Shown: piece by piece, positions 1 through 29,118 of the stretch | Position numbering within the stretch: position 1 is the stretch's first letter | Layout of the letters: every line of letters starts with the position of its first letter | Assembly: GCA_034508935.3 (NCBI GenBank) | Contig: CM067444.1 | Span: 24,263,867-24,327,866, forward strand | Direction: 5' to 3' | Origin: Berghia stephanieae | Taxonomy: Eukaryota; Mollusca; Gastropoda; Nudibranchia; Aeolidiidae | Length of the DNA stretch: 64,000 bases | The notes under the pieces: model-generated | Told to the model about the DNA's origin: nothing | Database searches by the model: none | The model's input: the letters and a program-made list of their open reading frames with translations, nothing else | Made by a program: the position numbers and the translations under genes

Positions 1-240
1 GTTTACTCTCCCTCCTCTAATCCTGTTAATATTTCAAAGAAACTGGGCTAGCTAAAAAAACAAACAAAAAAAAAAAAAACAAAACAAAACAACGACGCTG
101 TTCAATGATGCGTAACGGTTTATTAAATATTTGAAAAATATATTGATTGAAACATTTTAAAAAAAAGAATGAAAAAGAAAAGTAAAAAGATTTGAACAGT
201 TTCATCAATATTTATATTCTATCTAAATACTCCCTACCAA

Positions 241-395
241 CGTGTCGTTATTTGCAGGTCTGATAACCCAAATTGTCATGGGCCATTGTTACAGTGGAAA
301 TAGCCTCACACCAACCCAATGTATTGTCCATCATAACAATGTTGAATCAAGCCCATAATTGCTTTCGGTTGTCAGACCTGCTAATATATGCACCT
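241..395. repeat. PAL2 palindromic MITE copy
   Basis: The outer arms contain CAGGTCTGATAACC on the left and GGTTGTCAGACCTG on the right. Inner arms pair CCATTGTTACAGTGG with the complement of CCATCATAACAATG. It lies in the SDR intron left of the first visible exon. Confidence 0.75.
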
Positions 396-504
396 TGTGT
401 CGGGGTTAACCTAGATGCATACAATTCAGATTGATATTTACAATAATGAATATCTCTTAAAATTAAAAAAAAATAAAAGAATTAAAAAACAAGCTTTTTA
501 AAAT

Positions 505-772
505 TTTTAAATAGAGATCCACTAAATGTGCTCAGCAACACTTATATATAGGACGAGACATGATGCCTGTTAGGCGATATTACAATATTTTTTTTCAGAC
601 AGAGACAATGCTGTTTACGGCCAGGTACTAGTTTTACACCTACGCACAGTGGCAGAATGCGAGTAAAGAGCCTTTTCCAAGGATTCGTACTATGCGCCGC
701 TCAGTGCGGGACTCGAAGCCAGGACCTTCCGATCCGAAGGCCAGTGCCATACTACTAGACTTCATAGCCGCA
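505..772 (-). repeat. SINE-A copy
   Basis: tRNA-derived SINE on the - strand. From the right it has GCGGCTATGAAGTCTAGTAG with a box-A-like start, a GGTCCTGG..TCGAG box B region, then the shared body (CTCTTTACTCGCATTCTGCC) and part of the GTGCTCA..TTTAGTGGAT tail. It ends about 50 bases before the first visible SDR exon. Confidence 0.8.
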
Positions 773-822
773 CTATTTAAATTTTCTCCTTTAAAATTTT
801 TTTTCACTGTTTTTATTTGCAG

Positions 823-17989
<17,167 letters not shown>

Positions 17990-18137
17990 TTTAGGTCTAG
18001 GTAGTTTTACGGATAAGGGTTTTCCTTTTCCAAAAGTTTTTGTAAATCTCTTTATTTGTATCAGAAGACTGTTGTGAAATCTATAAAAACATATCAATGT
18101 AAGATTTCTCTGACGACTCAATTTTACTGTAAGCTGA

Positions 18138-18143
18138 AATAAA
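18138..18143 (+). promoter_or_regulatory. Likely SDR polyadenylation signal
   Basis: AATAAA lies 149 bases after the SDR stop, and the stretch before it is unique AT-rich sequence. A PAL1 foldback copy starts about 25 bases downstream. Other AATAAA hexamers occur further on, so a longer 3' UTR is possible. Confidence 0.5.
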
Positions 18144-18162
18144 AAAAATAAAAACAAAAAAA

Positions 18163-18336
18163 AATTTGGCCAGAAAACTCAGTCTTCAAATATTGATTAA
18201 TTAAAATGACCCTCATCTTAACAAAAATTTGAACCTGGAACTTTCTAAAAAGTCTCAGGTTTGATCGATTTTTACATGATAAACGTCATTTTAATCAATC
18301 AATATTTGAAGAAAGATATTTCTGGCCAAAATTTAA
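18163..18336. repeat. PAL1 foldback MITE copy B
   Basis: Left arm AATTTGGCCAGAAAACTC, right arm TATTTCTGGCCAAAATT. Inner arms ATTAAAATGACCCTCATCTT and AACGTCATTTTAATCAATC. Confidence 0.85.
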
Positions 18337-18339
18337 AAA

Positions 18340-19725
18340 AAAAATTTTTTTCCAGATTACAGCAGAAGTGAGAGTCTTGTATTCAAATGAAAGACATTGC
18401 TGTGCATTTCCCTTTGATATTTTGATTGGATTAATTCTATAATCTTGACTCAAGACGATTGAATATTGTCTTGTGAACATTTTCTTTTCTTGTTTTTGAA
18501 GAAGTCATGACGATCAAATTCATTCTCACGATTCAGTGAGTTATGAAAATATGTCTTAATCGAAACTATTTAATTTGCATGTGATATGAAATGTATAAGA
18601 AGATCATTGTAAATGGTTTTTTTTGGTGAAGGTATTAGTATTATGGTTTGCCATTTGATTTATTTTTTTGGGGGGTCAATTTTGATTATCATTTGTATGT
18701 TTGTTGTATCTTGTCTCATTCTCTATCTCTTGTTTATAAGATTTCACTGTAATCCTAGGCCGGCTTACCACACATGATATTATGAATGTTTCCAATACTT
18801 CAGGAGAAAAACTTAACTTACAAGTCGTTGCTGAGACTGGCCAGGGTTGACTCATGTAATTTTGATTGTGTTCAGCATAAAATGAGCGTTGATTTGTCAA
18901 CAATTGGTTGACTTGTCAGCAATTGGTTGATTTCTCAACAATCCTTAGGATATTCTAGCTCTAAGAAGTTTGTTGTTTCTTTGAATTGATAATTTTTTCA
19001 TTCTATTGTACGGTACATGTTAACAACTGAAATGTCAACACAAAATGTTGATGTTTGAGTACATTAGCGTATAATAAAATTATGTTCTTGTATGATATAA
19101 TTCTTGATTTATGGGGAAACAAACTAAAATGTGATGTCAAATTGATGAATTTTTATAATATTTTTTTGGTGATTTTCGTCAAGTTTCCAATAATGATGGG
19201 GTTTTGTATCACGGTTATATATAACAACAATATATGCAGACTTGTAAGAATGTTATTGTTATTATTTTTATTATTATTAATATCACTGATATTATCATTA
19301 TTAGATATTCTACATTGTTTATATAAGCATTCATATCAGTGGGCCAAAAATACAAAGTAGATGAATAGCTGCTCATATTCAAATTCGTGTTGAGTCTTTA
19401 GCTGGCTGATCTAATCAAATGACGGTAAATGTCGGCCTGTATTTAATTTGCATAATACTCTAGATGTGGAGGAAAGATTTCATGTCGTACAATCCAGCTC
19501 GTCTTCACCTCAATGATCTGTTTCCATTGACCTTTTACAGTATTCATCCTGTAGATCTCATTTGTGACTCATCTTGTCAAACTGGTATCATGTCCAAGGG
19601 ATGCGGATACGGAAAAGTGAATTTAAATTATAAAATGATGAGAAATAGCCAATTTTGGGTTGATATCGCATTATTGACTTTACTTCATTCTAATTCTTCT
19701 CAATAAAAGAAAACAATTTAACCCA
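18340..19725. other. AT-rich stretch, no recognised gene
   Basis: Unique-looking DNA downstream of the SDR gene, with a mixed ATT-rich patch near 19255-19310. No coding frame with family features was seen. It could include an extended SDR 3' UTR. Confidence 0.4.
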
Positions 19726-19728
19726 ATT

Positions 19729-19865
19729 GATGTGGGGCTATGTGGTCTAGTGATATGACATTCACCTTCAGATCGGAAGGTTCCAAGTTCAAGTCCAACT
19801 CTCAGCAGCGCATAGTTGAGTCCTTGAAATTGACTCTTTACTCACATACGACAAAGTCAATTTTG
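19729..19865 (+). repeat. SINE-A 5' part
   Basis: GGGGCTATGTGGTCTAGTGA head, GGTTCCAAGTTCAAGTCC box B, CATAGTTGAGTCC, then divergence after CTCTTTACTCACAT. Confidence 0.75.
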
Positions 19866-20014
19866 ATGATTGAAACCAGCTGGACATGAAACTGTTTTGA
19901 GTAGATGGGTCACATTGAGATAATGCAGGGCAACTCAAGATTTTAAGTCTTTTGACTCTCATTATTTTCCTCTTTGCTCCCAAATGACCCAAAAGTCTCG
20001 CAAGAGTGTTTGCA

Positions 20015-20910
20015 AAGGGGGCTTAACTCTTGAGAAACCAAGCGGTGATATTAATATATTCTGGGGGTTGCTTTTTATTTTTTACTTTTTTTTAAATGCA
20101 TAGAAATCTCAATTTTACTCGAATTGTTTATTTTTTGGTCCTTTTTTTTCAGTGCCATTGATATTTTGATACTGTTGTGTTCTATCTGACAGCCATTCTC
20201 ATCCCGTTCATTAAGTTAGTGAGTTAAAGTTAAAACATCAGCCCTATTGTGTTGTCTTGGATTCAAATGAAATAACAGTTTGTGGTAGAGTCGGTTTGAA
20301 ATTACAATGTAGCGGGTGGTTGGATGGGAGCATCACCCTTGAATCATATACCTATGATGTTCGCATGGGTGTACGATCCGATAGTGATGTCGTTTCTTCT
20401 TCTCTTTACTAGCCTATCCTGCTTCTTTGGTTTGTGATTGTATTTTTGACAGGGGATATTTTTTTTTCTGTAAATCTTCTGCCTGTTTGTTCTTGGTTAT
20501 TTATAATTTAGGTTATGATTTTGATTTACATTTGTACTATTTTTGTTAGATTGCTTGTTTTTTTGTTTCAGCGGTCTCTCATATAACCTCAATTGTGTTG
20601 GAAGAGACCTAAAGCAACAAACAAAAACAAAAAAAAAAAAAAATTACAATGTAGACAATTTGACTTTGATAGTGATAAGATATTTTCTCATAACAAGTGT
20701 TTTTGTCTTGATATTGAAATGGAATAGATGAGAACACAACTCAATGATACATGCCTTGTGCCTTGGTTATGGTTATGTTGAGATATTTTATGATTCAACA
20801 TGTTTTTTTGTTTACAATTTTATCATGATCGTCATTAATTTATTTCATCTGGTCAGCGTTTTTAATCTTGTCCTCTGTGACTAAGGAATATCTATTTGAA
20901 AATGGTCCAA
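20015..20910. other. Intergenic stretch, no recognised gene
   Basis: AT-rich. GTTGGAAGAGACCTAAAGCA then ACAAACAAAAAC at 20597-20640 looks like a LINE/SINE-type tail, but the body is not recognised. Confidence 0.35.
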
Positions 20911-20911
20911 T

Positions 20912-21418
20912 CTCGGTGGGGGTCTTTTGACCTTTCATTTTGGACAGGGGAGGTCACTTGCTGTGTCTTCTATAAACCTACATCTGTATTCTAACTTGCG
21001 TCCTATATCTTGGAATGAGATTGCTTGCTTTTGTCCTGGCTCTGGCCGCAGTTTTTTTTTTTTACAGAGAGGGAAACAGTCAAATGTATATTATTAGTTT
21101 TTGGAGATATTTTATTTTCCTAGTAAATCATCTCTTTTTAATATTATTATTTGTCTTGAATATCATATTTTGTTTGTATTTGAGTGTATTCCTCTTGGTG
21201 GGATCCTGTACTGGTGTTTGGTTGGGCTTTTTGGCGATCTCAAACGATGCTCGATAGTTTGCTCTTGGCTCTTCTCTGTCCCCTTTGTCTTACCTTTTCT
21301 CGGGTGTTCTAATTGTAAATCTAAATATTTTTTTACTATTTCATCTACTTCATTTTTACTAGCGATGAAATGACCATTTAGAAAATGTGTTGCATGTGAG
21401 GTAAAACACTTAAAAACA
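20912..21418 (+). mobile_element. RET530 copy, diverged
   Basis: 5' end GGGGGTCTTTTGACCTTTCA, middle GGGAAACAGTCAAATGTATA and TTGAGTGTATTCCTCTTGGT, then GATCTCAAACGATG. The 3' part TACTAGCGATGAAATGACC is weaker than in other copies. Confidence 0.7.
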
Positions 21419-21419
21419 A

Positions 21420-23110
21420 AACTTTGACCTAGCCTCTGCCTGGACTCATTCGTACATATCTGTGGTGAGTGATCTATTAATGCTGTTTCTATGAAATCGG
21501 TTCTTTCCTCTTCTTTTTACGTTTTCCTCTGGCATTGGCACACCTTTTTTACTCTCCCAACTCCAACTATCCTTCTTTCCTTGGGCCAGGATATATATTC
21601 TAAACTCTCACAAGCACTGTCAAACTCCTGAAATATAAGCAAACTATAGAGCCAAGTTTGTCTCTTACTTACTATCCAGTGTCGTTGTCATTGATGTTGG
21701 CTGCCCACACTCTGCGATGACAAATGTCTGCCCATGTTGATGGTAACTTACAACTCTCTTCCATTCTAGGATATTTTTTATATAACTAGGCCTAGGTCTT
21801 TCTCTTCCTCGTTTGCCCTCCATTTTCCCCTGTACCACTTCTTTCATTATCACTAGGGTGCATGGCTTTCGGCATGTGACCGAAAAAAACTTTTGATGAT
21901 ATTTAGTAGTTCTGGCAGTAGTTTTGCCTCTTGCAAAAGGTTTTTAAAATACTCTTACTCTAATTCACTTCATCACACAGTGTTTATGCATATTTAATGT
22001 AACTTTTGTAAAAACGTAACATTTTGTTACTGAGCAGTCAATTTATTTTTGTACTTTTGCTGGTCAATTTTTTTTTTGGTTTTTAAACTGAGGCATTCAT
22101 AATAGTCATACTTGTACATTATACATAATTGTCGTCAAATTTTGACTGAAAATTGGAGAGCGATTTATTTTCACCTAAAATAATATGTGACTGCAAAATT
22201 TTGGGATGTCGATGGAATTGATTGTTTCTTCAAAGAAAGAGAGACAATGGTGAGGGTAGGCACAGCTGTTTTGATTAAACTTGCTAAATGCTGACAATGG
22301 ACGATTTTATGAGTAAATGAAAGAGTGAGACGAATTATTGTATTTTTGTAAGTGGCTGTGAAAGTTTTGATGCAGAATTCACCGTTAGTGAGTCTAAGAA
22401 TTATTCGTATCCTTGTGATAAAATATTGCATTTAATATAATTTATTCATGCCTTTGCTTATACTGGCTATGGAAGGCAAGGAATCTTGTATATTCCCTGA
22501 ACAAATGACTTACAAATAGCCATTGACACAGGTCAAACAATCTAAAGGATTTCAGTTTGAAAAAGGTATTTTTAGTAACATTACATTGACATCCCAACTG
22601 GATGGCGTGATAAAATTTATTTTGTGTGAACTTTTTATCATTTCTTTCCCTATATTTTTTCGTTTTTTCTTTTTGTCATAAATTCAAAATGGTCGTGCTT
22701 TTATTTTACTTAGAACTCCAGTATTATTAAACTTGTTTTGGGCTAAAAAGTTTGTTTTTTTTCAGATACTGTGCAAGATTTTCTAGATTAATGTAAACAA
22801 AAGACCATACTTACTTTTTATCTTTAATGATTTGAAATTGACATTCCATTTCCAAAATACACCGAAAGCGATGACATGTTTGGATGTTTGAGTATTTTTT
22901 ACATTCATGTTTGTTTACAAGTACAATATTTTTTTTTCAAAATTAAAAATTTACCAATGAATTTTCCACTGAGGAAGGAAAAAAATGTGTGGGTCCCAAC
23001 AAAAATTGATGCAATGATTGTTTAGAATAAAGACGATTATAATCATTATCATTCATATGTTTGAATTATTGCTTTTGGTTTGTTTTGTCTTTTAAAATAA
23101 ACTAGAGCAT
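21420..23110. other. Intergenic stretch, no gene beyond a LINE fragment
   Basis: AT-rich DNA with the LINE fragment at 21665-21853. No other supported feature. Confidence 0.4.
21665..21853 (-). pseudogene. LINE ORF2 C-terminal remnant
   Basis: It encodes MKEVVQGKMEGKRGRERPRP, then SYIKNILEW. The pattern G-K-x-E-G-K-R-x-R-x-R-P-R-x-x-W/Y-x-x-x-I is the conserved tail of animal endonuclease-reverse transcriptase LINE proteins. No reverse transcriptase core is seen upstream, so it is a 5'-truncated fragment. Confidence 0.7.
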
Positions 23111-23112
23111 TT

Positions 23113-24165
23113 ATATACTGGGAGGGGTTCCTGACCTCCCATAGTGGGCAGGGGAGGCACTTAATGTGTCTTCTATCCCCCTATATCTGTTTTCAACATG
23201 CTTTCTGTCTTTGTTTGTTTGTTTTTAAGGGTTTTAAGGCGCTTGCAACATATTTAGGTTATATCAGCGCTAGTAAAAAGGAAGAAAATGGGATAGTAAA
23301 AAGTTCTAGAATTACAAATAAAGCACCCAAGAAAAAGTAAGACATAGGGGAACTGGAAACAAATAGGGATCAGATGTAGATTCCAAGAGCACACTATCAA
23401 AGTACTTAGTTTGAGACCACCTATAAGTCTCATCCGGACACAAGCACAAAATCCAACAAAGAGGAATACACTCAAATGCTTACATTATAAATTCAAAATA
23501 ACAAATGTAATAATACATAACAGAGAGATGATTTACAAGGAAAAAAAATATCATCTCCCAAAAGAATAACTATGTGCATTTGACTGTTTCCCTCCCAGCT
23601 AGGACTCCGGCCAGGGCCAGGACAAAACCAAGTAATCTCATTCCAAGACAAAGACAGAAAGCATGTTGGAAAACAGATATAAGGGGATAGAAGACACAGT
23701 ATGTACCCCCCTGCCCACTATGGGAGGTCAGGAACCCCACCCAGCTTTCTGTCTTTGTCTTGGAATGAGATTACTTTTGTCCAAATACCTTAGCTGGGAG
23801 GGAAACAGTCAAATGTATAGTTAGTTTTGGGAGTTTTTTTGTCTTGTAAATCATCTCTCTGTTATGCACTGTATTGTTTTGTTTACATATTATATATTAT
23901 TTGAAAACATTTGAGTGTATCCCCCTTAGTTGGGACCTGTGCTTGTGTCTGGATGAGACTTTTCGGTGATTTCAAACTAAGTGCGTTGGTAGTGTGCTCT
24001 TGGAATCTACATCTGTTTCCTATTTGAACCAATTCCCCTTTGTCTGACTTTTTCTTGGGTGCTTTAATTGTTATTCTAGAACTTTTGACTATCCCATTTT
24101 CTTCCTTTTTTTACTGGCGCTGATATGACTTTGTGTTGCAAGCGCTGTAAAACCCTTAAAAAAAA
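23113..24165 (+). mobile_element. RET530 copy split by another RET530
   Basis: The 5' part is 23113-23213 (GGAGGGGTTCCTGACCTCCC to CTTTCTGTCTTTG). It resumes at 23745 with the same CTTTCTGTCTTTG and runs to GCGCTGATATGACTTTGTG and GCTGTAAAACCCTTAAAAAA at 24165. Confidence 0.9.
23214..23744 (-). mobile_element. RET530 full-length insertion, 531 bp with 13-bp target duplication
   Basis: It is inserted into the + copy with the duplication CTTTCTGTCTTTG at 23201-23213 and 23745-23757. Its left edge is TTTGTTTGTTTTTAAGGG (complement of an A/C-rich 3' tail) and its right edge is CCCACCCAG (complement of the 5' end). This defines the exact ends of the family. Confidence 0.92.
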
Positions 24166-24173
24166 CACAAAAA

Positions 24174-24468
24174 GAGCATTTATATAGAGCAATATCCACT
24201 AAACATGCTCAATGCGCTTTACAAGGAGTCCCCCAACTAACAGCAACACTTAACTTATAGTATGAGATGTGCCACCTGTTAGGTGAGATTACATTTTTTT
24301 TTCTGACAGAGACAAATGCCAATTATTCATTTTACATCCAAATATGTTGAGAGATTGGAGTAAAGAACCTTTTCCAAGGACTCAACTATACTATGTGCCA
24401 CTCAGAGATAACGCTAATGGTACCTGAGTACGGTTAAAGAATGAGAGTAAAGAGCCCTTTCCAAGGAT
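24174..24468 (-). repeat. SINE-A copy, rearranged
   Basis: Starts GAGCATTTATATAGAGCAAT and has GTGCCACTCAGAG, then repeats its body (GGTACCTGAGTACGGTTAAA). It is interrupted by RET530. The remainder appears at 25113. Confidence 0.7.
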
Positions 24469-25112
24469 TGTTTGTTTTTAAGGAATTTACGGCACATGCA
24501 ACACATTTAGGTCATATCAACAACAGAAAAAGAGGAAGAAAATGGGAATGTTGCACTGTCAAAATTTTAAAATAAAATTACGAGTAAGCTCTCAAGAAAA
24601 AGTAAGACAAAGGGCAATTTGTACAAATAGGGTTAACTCACTCAATCCTAAAGATTTTTTTGCTACTTTTGTTTTTTTAGGGTTTTACGGCTACAAATTA
24701 TAAATATAAAGCATCCAAGAATAAGGCATACAAAGGGGAATTGGTTCAAATAGGAAACATGTAGATTCCAAGAGCACACTATCACAGTACACAGTTTGAG
24801 ATTACCTAAAAGTTTCACCCAGACACCAGCACAAAGAGGAATACACTCAAATGGTTACAAATCAATGTTAAAAGTAAAAAATAACAATACATTACAGAGA
24901 GATGATTTAGAAGGAAAAAAATATTCTCCCAAAACTATAACTAAATATAGATTCGACTGTTTCCTCCCAGCCAAGGACTCCGCCAGGGTCAGGACAAAAC
25001 CAAGTAATCTCATTCCAAGACAAAGACAGAAAGCAATTGGAAAACAGACACAGGTGACAGAAGACACAGTAAGTACCTCCCTGTCCACTATGGGAGGTCA
25101 GGATCCCCACCC
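24469..25112 (-). mobile_element. RET530 copy, internally duplicated, inside SINE-A
   Basis: Two 3' ends (24469-24640 and about 24670 on) precede a body that ends at GGATCCCCACCCAATAGG. SINE-A sequence lies on both sides. Confidence 0.75.
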
Positions 25113-25318
25113 AATAGGACGGGACAGGCGTTATTACAATTTTTTTTTCTGGATGAAACAGCGCTGTTAAAGGCCAGATACTCATTTTACCCCCGGTACG
25201 GTGAGAGAATATGAGTAGAGATCCTTTTCCATGGACTCAACTATGCGCCGAGCGAGGTTCAACCCAGGGCCTTTCGATCTGAAAGTGAGTGTCAAAAACT
25301 AGACCAAATAGCCGCACA
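25113..25318 (-). repeat. SINE-A head and body
   Basis: Continues from GGACGGGACAGGCGTTATTA to CCAAATAGCCGCAC, including GAGCGAGGTTCAACCCAGGG. Confidence 0.75.
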
Positions 25319-25725
25319 TAATCACTCTTGGGTCTGGACATCTACTCTGGCAAATGGTAATGCAAATCTTTATCAAAGCGTGGCTTGGCAACGAATGCTG
25401 GAATAAAAAAGACTCATTTCCCGTTCCACTTTATTTTAATTATCTGACCATACCAACAATATAGGATTACAATAATTATGTTTGCAGTTAGAATACAGTC
25501 CAAATTATAGTATGGATCTGTTCTTTTAAGTTTTAAGACGGATGGGGTAAAAGTGACTTGGTAAACTACGGATATAGTCGGTGTTAGGGTTGAGTGAGTT
25601 AAGAGTACACTATCGTGTACTTATTTTGAGATCACCTAAAAGTTTCATCCAGACACAAGCATAGAGGACGGATTACAAGAATTAGAATGTTACTACTCAA
25701 CGCATGAGTGGGTATTGAGAGAGAT

Positions 25726-25742
25726 GGGGGGGGGGGGGGGGG
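25726..25742 (+). repeat. Poly-G run
   Basis: 17 G residues just before a RET530 copy. Confidence 0.85.
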
Positions 25743-25749
25743 CAGATTA

Positions 25750-26284
25750 CTTTTTACTTTCAAGGGTTTTACAGCACTTGCAACACGTTTAGGTAATATC
25801 AGCCCCAGTAAAAAGGTAGAAAATTGGATAGTAAAAACATTTTAGATGTACAATTAAAAGGTCTCGAGGAAAAGGTAAGACAAAGGGGAATGATTCAAAT
25901 AGGGAACAGATGTAGATTCCAAGAGCACACTATCAGTATCAGTGTACTTAGTTTGAGATCACATAAATGTCTCACCCAAACAACGGCACAAGACCCACTT
26001 AGACTTAGAGGAGTACACTCAAATGTTTACAAATCATGTTAAAAAAAAAAAATAACAGTACATAACAGCGAAATGATTCACAAGGAAAAAATATCATCTC
26101 CCAAAACTATATTCGACTGTTTCCTTCCCAGCCAAGGACTCCAGCCAGTGTTAGGATAAACTAAGTAATCTTGTTCCAAAACAAAGACAGAAAGCAACTT
26201 TAAAAAACACATACATATAGGGGTATAGAAGACACAGCAAGTACCTCCCTACCCATTTGTGGGAGGTCGGGAACCCCACCCAAG
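25750..26284 (-). mobile_element. RET530 copy, near full length
   Basis: The 3' end is CAAGGGTTTTACAGCACTTG then CAACACGTTTAGG, the 5' end GGGAACCCCACCCAAGG (read on + as GGTCGGGAACCCC). Confidence 0.8.
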
Positions 26285-26458
26285 GAACTGAGCTTACAAT
26301 GTTACACAATGACATTTGATAAAGTTTTAAAGTAAAGTAAAAGAGACAAAAACACATTGACAGGGAATTATGTCGTGGTGACTAGACGATGAAAATTGAA
26401 TCTTCAGTGAAAACAAGGAAACTGGTAATATTTATTATATTCATTGAGGAGACTAAGG

Positions 26459-26712
26459 CTAGGGGTCCCAATAAATCAGTTGGTAAAGCACTCGCTTCAC
26501 ACGAGTCAAAAAAAATAATTCTAAAACCTGAGTGAACAGGACCCATCAGAGATTGGGTAGCTGGGTCTGTTCGTTCTGGTAGAAAGTACTTTGTGATAGA
26601 CTAGCGTCCTATCAAAATGGTAGCACTTAATTGATATTGTCTATTTAACAGTGTAGAAACCAGGATAAACTTCGGCTCCATTAGCCATATGGCTCTGAAT
26701 GTCATTTCTCAA
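26459..26712 (+). repeat. SINE-B copy
   Basis: GGGTCCCAATAAATCAGTTG head, then GCACTCGCTTCACACGAG, GGGTAGCTGGGTCTGTTCG, GAAAGTACTTTGTGATAGAC and GGATAAACTTCGGCTCC. The box B segment is altered. Confidence 0.8.
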
Positions 26713-26719
26713 CTCGCAC

Positions 26720-27030
26720 AACTCTAGTCCTCTACCTCCATGTTGACCACTGCTTACAATAGATTTTTAGTGGTTATCAAAAATGGAAAAAAATATACTC
26801 GGTTACTCAGTTTAAAAGAAAATAGGCATGTATATAGATTTTATTCAAATATCATGTAAAAATTAAAAACAAAAGTTTAATAGAATGCAGAAATAATGCT
26901 GGAATAGATGGCATTGGGCTGACATGGCGTTTTTTGCAAAAAGAATTCCCAAATTTTGCAACAAAACACAGCAAAATTTGCGATTAATTTTTCTAAAAAC
27001 CCATAATTAGTTCATGAAAGAGAAAGGTAT
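26720..27030. other. Intergenic, no recognised feature
   Basis: AT-rich, with TTTTGCAAAAAG.. and TTTGCAACAAA motifs and a related TTTGCAAAAA patch at 27240-27330, suggesting a diverged repeat. Confidence 0.3.
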
Positions 27031-27032
27031 TT

Positions 27033-27122
27033 GTTTGATTTTAAGGTTTTCATGGCGCTTGCAACAAATGTAAGGTCATATCAGCGCTAGTGAAAAGGAA
27101 GAAAATGGGATAGTAAAAAAGA
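27033..27122 (-). mobile_element. RET530 3' end fragment
   Basis: TTTTAAGGTTTTCATGGCGC then TTGCAACAAATG..GGTCATATCAGCGC and GAAGAAAATGGGATAG. Confidence 0.7.
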
Positions 27123-27781
27123 AACTACACTTAATTATCTTTCACGTTCCGACGAGCTATCAAATTAAAAGAAAGAAAAAATTCGTCTTTTTATTTTTTT
27201 GCCTTTAAAAATTATTATTGTTTTTTGTTTTGTCTTTGCAAAATCTCGAAAAATTTACAAAAATTTGCAAAAAAATCAGTTGTGGCGCAAATCAGTGATA
27301 TTTTGCAATCTTTTTGGGCCGCAAACGATGCAAAAAACTGCCATGCCAGATTGGGGTTGCGTGGATTCAGCTAGAAAAGACAAATTTCAATTTCTCATCA
27401 TATTAACATTAAAGCTACTTTTTGGAGTTGGTTCCACCAGACATCAACAAATCAACATCATTATGAGACATTTGTCATGTGATATTTGTCACATGCGTTG
27501 AGACATTGGTTATATTCCAAGCTCTTCTCATATTTATCAAATTGTCTATAAATTTTGCAAGTAAACGGTTGATTGATGATAACAATGTCAGAACTCATTT
27601 TTTCATAAAATTTCCACCTCGTGTCATATTTCAATTTCAGATTCTCTGATTGGATTGACATGAATTTGTCATGAATTTCCCAGGCTGCATCACATTTGGC
27701 CTTTGACCACCCATCAGCGGTCTTGTTAACACAACGAGAAGAAAAAAATATGCATCAATGCAAACAGTAATCTTGAATATT

Positions 27782-28052
27782 TGTATGTTTGTTTTTAGGG
27801 TTTTATGGCACTTGGGACACTCGTATTCATATCAGCACCATCAGAAAGGGAGATGATGGGGATAAAGTTGTAGATCTGAAGACAAAAGCACCAAAGAAAA
27901 AGGAAGACAAAGCGAACTGGTTCAAATAAGGAACAGAAGATTCTACGAGCAATCCATCAATGTGCCTCTTTTGACATTAAAAGTCCCATTCAGGAATTTA
28001 GGTCATTTCAACACCAGTAAAAAGGAAGAAAACGGGATAGTAAAAAAAAAAA
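27782..28052 (-). mobile_element. RET530 3' fragment, with a repeated segment
   Basis: GGGTTTTATGGCACTTGGG, AAAAAGGAAGACAAAGCG, GAACAGAAGATTCTACG, then a second GTCATTTCAACACCAGTAAA and GAAAACGGGATAG. Confidence 0.65.
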
Positions 28053-28261
28053 TTATAGATTTACAATTAAGCACACAAACCACAAATACAACAGTTTTCA
28101 CTTTGATTAACAGAGGCATAGGAATCATTTGCAGTAGTAAATCTTGATCAATGACATTACATGCAACCATCACAACAAAATATTATGTGTTTATCCTTTA
28201 ACCCGGAAATACGTCAGCGCGACACAGATGCCAAAAAAATCAATTTACAGTCAGAATGACT

Positions 28262-28577
28262 ACGTTAGGAAGACAGTCATGACGTCACACCTTATACTCA
28301 CTCTTCCAGTTCCATACTGGAAGTGTGTATGTAACTAATAATGAATAGGTTACATATTGATCATAAAAAGTGGCATTACTATTTCAGTAAAAGACTGAGG
28401 CTGAATGATCTTTATTGAAGACTAGCATATATTTAGACTAGAAAATAAGATGCCATCACTCTGACACCAGAAGATCATTTAAACAGGTGTGTATCCAGTT
28501 ACTGGAAGAGCGGTTTTACACTTTCAATGAGATTGGAACCAGTTTTGAGACATCACAATTTTCTTCCCTTATATGAT
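28262..28577 (+). mobile_element. MITE-R copy, ~315 bp
   Basis: Starts GGAAGACAGTCATGACGTCA and ends GAGACATCACAATTTTCTTCC, imperfect inverted ends. Shares GACTAGAAAATAAGATG and CACTCTGACACCAGAAGATC with copies at 55.0 and 58.6 kb. Confidence 0.7.
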
Positions 28578-28579
28578 TC

Positions 28580-28860
28580 TTTAACTCCAACAGTTGGAAT
28601 TTTGACTTTGGGATCATGCATTGGCAAGTTTGAAATTTCAAACACAAGAGTTCAAGAATAATTCATTATACAGCCCTACAATGACGTCACCTGTCTTTCC
28701 TTTTCAAAATCTATCTTAAATAAAATCTTTCTCCCTATGATTGGTTCTAGAATTTAACAGTTAAGAATTTGTTGTGGTCAGGATATCATTACGCGACAAA
28801 ATCTGTTTTTAGTAAAACTGAATGCAATCTGGAGAAAATTTTTTCCTGAACTCCTAGTTG
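28580..28860. other. Downstream flank of RPIA, no recognised element
   Basis: Lies past the predicted RPIA cleavage site. No coding signal. Confidence 0.35.
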
Positions 28861-28861
28861 T

Positions 28862-28867
28862 TTTATT
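28862..28867 (-). promoter_or_regulatory. Likely RPIA polyadenylation signal
   Basis: AATAAA on the - strand lies about 250 bases after the family-frame stop at 29119. No A-tract follows it, so there is no sign of a fossil poly(A) tail from retrocopying. Confidence 0.45.
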
Positions 28868-29118
28868 ATGGATCAAACGGGACGCAATATTTTTTCTATT
28901 ACACTATAGAGTAAAATGGGGTTTTCCCCAAATGATAATATGATATCTTGGTTTTCCCCACTATAACATATATCTATTTATCCTTCTCAATATATCGTAT
29001 GAACTCAACCTAGGACTGACATTTTTGGACATTGAATTTTTTCCATCCAAACCATCCTGACATAATACTGTACTGTTTTGAAATGACAGATAAACATATT
29101 ATTATAATTTCTGCCTTT

